In this document: in pieces, positions 13,909 to 15,697 of the stretch | Layout of the letters: each line of letters opens with the position of its first letter | How positions within the stretch are numbered: position 1 is the first letter of the stretch | Assembly: GCA_002352665.1 (NCBI GenBank) | Contig: DEIV01000013.1 | Span: 1 to 15,697, forward strand | From: Flavobacteriaceae bacterium UBA2765 | GTDB taxonomy: Bacteria > Bacteroidota > Bacteroidia > Flavobacteriales > Flavobacteriaceae | DNA length: 15,697 nt | Direction of reading: 5' to 3' | Notes under the pieces: generated by a model | What the model was told of the DNA's origin: nothing | Database searches by the model: none | Seen by the model: only the letters and a program-made list of their open reading frames with translations | Made by a program: the position numbers and the translations under genes

Positions 13909-15066
13909 TTAATTTTTATCTTTTAAAATACGATGTAGAACATCATTCAATACTTCTTCAGTAACACATAAAGAAATTCTTATATAACCTTCTCCATTAC
14001 TGCCAAAAACTGTCCCAGGTGCTAAAAAAACATCATAATCATATAATAGATTGTCAGCCATTTGTTCCGCATTTTTGCCTTTTGGTAATTTTGCCCAAAC
14101 AAATAGTCCTGAAGCTTTTTTATCATAGGTACAATGTAAACTATCGGCAATTTCCCAGGCTATTTTTCTGCGTTTTTCATAAATGCTATTCAAGTTTCTA
14201 AACCAACTGTCATCTGTTTGTAAAGCTGCAATTGCTCCCTGTTGAATGCCGTAAAACATACCAGAATCCATATTGCTTTTTACCTGTAAAACGGTATTGA
14301 TATTTAGTGCAGACCCTAATAACATACCAACACGCCAACCTGCCATATTAAAGGTTTTGCTAAGTGAATTTAGCTCTAGAGCTACCTCTTTTGCACCTTT
14401 TACACTTAAAATACTAAGCGGATTGTTATTTAGAATAAAACTATAAGGATTGTCATTGATTAATAAAATTTGATATTTTTTGGCAAAAACTACCAAATCT
14501 TCATATAATTTTTTAGTCGCATTTTTACCTGTTGGCATATGCGGATAATTGATCCACATGAGTTTTACTTTAGACAAATCGGTTTTCGATAAGGCTTCTA
14601 AGTCAGGATACCAATTGTTTTCATCATTCAAGTCATAATACACAGGTTTTGCTTCCAATAAATTGGTAACAGAGGTATAGGTTGGATAACCGGGATTGGG
14701 AATCAGAACCTGGTCACCGGTATTTAAAAATGCCATAGAAATATGCATAATACCTTCTTTTGATCCCATTAATGGCAAAATTTCATTTTTAGGATTTAAA
14801 GTCACATCATATTTTCGTAAATAAAATTTTGAAATGGCATCTCTAAATTCAGGTAAACCTTGATAACTTTGGTAGCCATGAATATGATTTTGTTCTATAG
14901 TATTGACCATAGCTCTGCTTACCGAAATTGGCGGATCTAGATCAGGACTTCCAATGCCAATATTGATAATTGCTTTCCCTTCAGCTTTTAGTTGACGGAC
15001 TTCTCTCAGTTTATGTGAGAAATAGTACTCTTGTACATGTTGTAATCTGTTGGCTTTAGCTGTCAT
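13909..15066 (-). CDS. PLP-dependent aminotransferase, probably aromatic
   Basis: A 385-residue fold type I (class I/II, AspC-like) aminotransferase. Seen: GSPDLDPP (39–46), HGYQSYQGLPEFR (63–75), the cofactor-site NYPHMPTG (173–180; His-Met-Pro where many relatives have His-Asn-Pro), INDNPYSFI (203–211) with Asp205 and Tyr208, SLSKTFNMAGWRVG (234–247) with the Schiff-base Lys237, and the substrate-carboxylate Arg in GYIRISL near the end. By sequence alone relatives are labelled aspartate, LL-diaminopimelate or methionine aminotransferase. Its place between pheA (11-base overlap with the end of pheA) and tyrA (0-base gap) points to transamination of phenylpyruvate and 4-hydroxyphenylpyruvate to Phe and Tyr; this is an inference from context. 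Confidence 0.9.
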   Translation of the reverse strand: MTAKANRLQHVQEYYFSHKLREVRQLKAEGKAIINIGIGSPDLDPPISVSRAMVNTIEQNHIHGYQSYQGLPEFRDAISKFYLRKYDVTLNPKNEILPLMGSKEGIMHISMAFLNTGDQVLIPNPGYPTYTSVTNLLEAKPVYYDLNDENNWYPDLEALSKTDLSKVKLMWINYPHMPTGKNATKKLYEDLVVFAKKYQILLINDNPYSFILNNNPLSILSVKGAKEVALELNSLSKTFNMAGWRVGMLLGSALNINTVLQVKSNMDSGMFYGIQQGAIAALQTDDSWFRNLNSIYEKRRKIAWEIADSLHCTYDKKASGLFVWAKLPKGKNAEQMADNLLYDYDVFLAPGTVFGSNGEGYIRISLCVTEEVLNDVLHRILKDKN

Positions 15067-15697
15067 ACTTCCTTTTACTTTGTTGGTATTCTCCTAATAT
15101 TTTTAAATAACTAAGCTTTTCTTTTACTTTGATAATAGCTTCTTTAAAAAGTTTGTAATCATCAAAAATAATATCTGCAAAAAAAGCATAATTCCAAGGT
15201 TTATCAATAATAGGCAGTGATTGTATTTTTGATAAGTTCATATTATACTTAGCAAAAACAGCCAAAACCTCAGACAAACTCCCAGTTTGGTGTTTTGTTA
15301 TAAATTTGATAGAGGCTTTATTAATAACATTTGGGCTATTGATAGCACCATTACTCTTTTTTAAAACAAAAAACCGAGTATAATTTTCTTTTCTGGTTTG
15401 TATTTCGTTTTCAATGATGGATAAACCATAGATTTCTGCGGCTTTTTTACTTGCAATTGCGGCAATGCCATGTAACTTTTTGTCTTGAATCTGCTTGGCA
15501 ACTTCAGCCGTATCAGTTTCTTCCACCAGCTTAATATTAGGATGGTTTCTAAAATATTTTCTGCATTGTAAAATAGCCATCGGATGTGACCAAACCTCTT
15601 TAATATCATTTATTGATTGTCCTTCTAGACCCATTAAATGATGATGAATTGGCAAATGAATTTCACCTTGAATTTTTAAATCGAATTCATCTATTAA
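15056..15697 (-). CDS. pheA: Prephenate dehydratase (N-terminus cut by window edge)
   Basis: PheA converts prephenate to phenylpyruvate, the phenylalanine branch. The frame is open to the last base of the window: reading in from the edge it gives LIDEFDLKIQGEIHLPIHHHL, the normal middle of the catalytic domain, so about 213 residues are visible and roughly 60–70 are missing. The TTG at 15655 is internal, not a start. The catalytic TRF motif is present (ENYTRFFVL), followed by a C-terminal ACT regulatory domain (TKHQTGSLSEVLAVFAKY, then NLSKIQSLPIIDKPWNYAFFADI). The usual Phe-binding ESRP motif reads QSLP here. There is no fused chorismate mutase in the visible part. It overlaps the aminotransferase start by 11 bases. 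Confidence 0.94.
   Translation of the reverse strand, partial: LIDEFDLKIQGEIHLPIHHHLMGLEGQSINDIKEVWSHPMAILQCRKYFRNHPNIKLVEETDTAEVAKQIQDKKLHGIAAIASKKAAEIYGLSIIENEIQTRKENYTRFFVLKKSNGAINSPNVINKASIKFITKHQTGSLSEVLAVFAKYNMNLSKIQSLPIIDKPWNYAFFADIIFDDYKLFKEAIIKVKEKLSYLKILGEYQQSKRKYDS

Noticed and set aside
15653..15655. TTG as the start of the prephenate dehydratase
   Set aside because: The frame continues to the window edge with residues typical of the family's catalytic domain, so the gene is cut by the edge and this is an internal Leu codon.
1..15697. Mobile element, prophage, CRISPR array, toxin–antitoxin or defence island
   Set aside because: No transposase, integrase, direct-repeat array, attachment-site pair or defence domain was seen; composition looks even and the genes are mostly core metabolism.

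Overview
The window is an AT-rich stretch of ordinary chromosome from a member of the Bacteroidota, most probably a marine-type Flavobacteriaceae. The evidence is the protein families (a DUF6341/DUF6427-type pair, a THC0290_0291-type outer-membrane protein, a DAHP synthase–chorismate mutase fusion in a phe/tyr operon), the A-rich start regions without clear Shine-Dalgarno sequences, and -7 boxes of the TAnnTTTG kind. It holds 20 protein genes, the first and last cut by the window edges. I see no RNA genes, insertion sequences, phage genes or CRISPR. No stretch above about 170 bases lacks a gene.

Left part (1–4500): the tail of an unrecognised gene; a divergent pair of an ArsC/Spx-like thioredoxin-fold protein (-) and a DinB-fold protein (+), the latter 3 bases ahead of a CPA1 Na+/H+ antiporter; a trans-sulfuration PLP enzyme (cystathionine gamma-synthase/lyase); and an exported beta-barrel-like protein on the other strand.

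Middle part (4589–8160): a leftward run of a small membrane protein, trmB (tRNA m7G46 methyltransferase) and a catalytically Cys-less alkyltransferase-like protein. The membrane protein is divergent from a polytopic membrane protein over a 42-base spacer with apparent promoters in both directions. Then come uracil phosphoribosyltransferase (upp, -) and, divergently, a BON–LysM protein very close to E. coli Kbp/YgaU, which ends at a perfect 22-bp bidirectional terminator.

Right part (8163–15697), all leftward: an ECF sigma factor, an overlapping single-pass membrane protein that looks like its anti-sigma factor, and a coiled-coil plus beta-barrel envelope protein form a likely envelope-signalling operon. 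A family 9 glycosyltransferase precedes it. At the right edge is a near-complete phenylalanine/tyrosine branch: pheA (partial), an aromatic aminotransferase, tyrA, and DAHP synthase–chorismate mutase. These four supply pathway entry, chorismate to prephenate, both branches and the final transamination.

Most of the window is core metabolism with known families. The least explained parts are the sigma/anti-sigma/envelope cassette, the DUF6341/DUF6427 pair, the Cys-less alkyltransferase-like protein, and the way convergent genes end: three of four convergent pairs overlap at their stop codons by 4–6 bases. I did not find convincing evidence of a wholly new system. All family assignments come from reading motifs, not from database searches.
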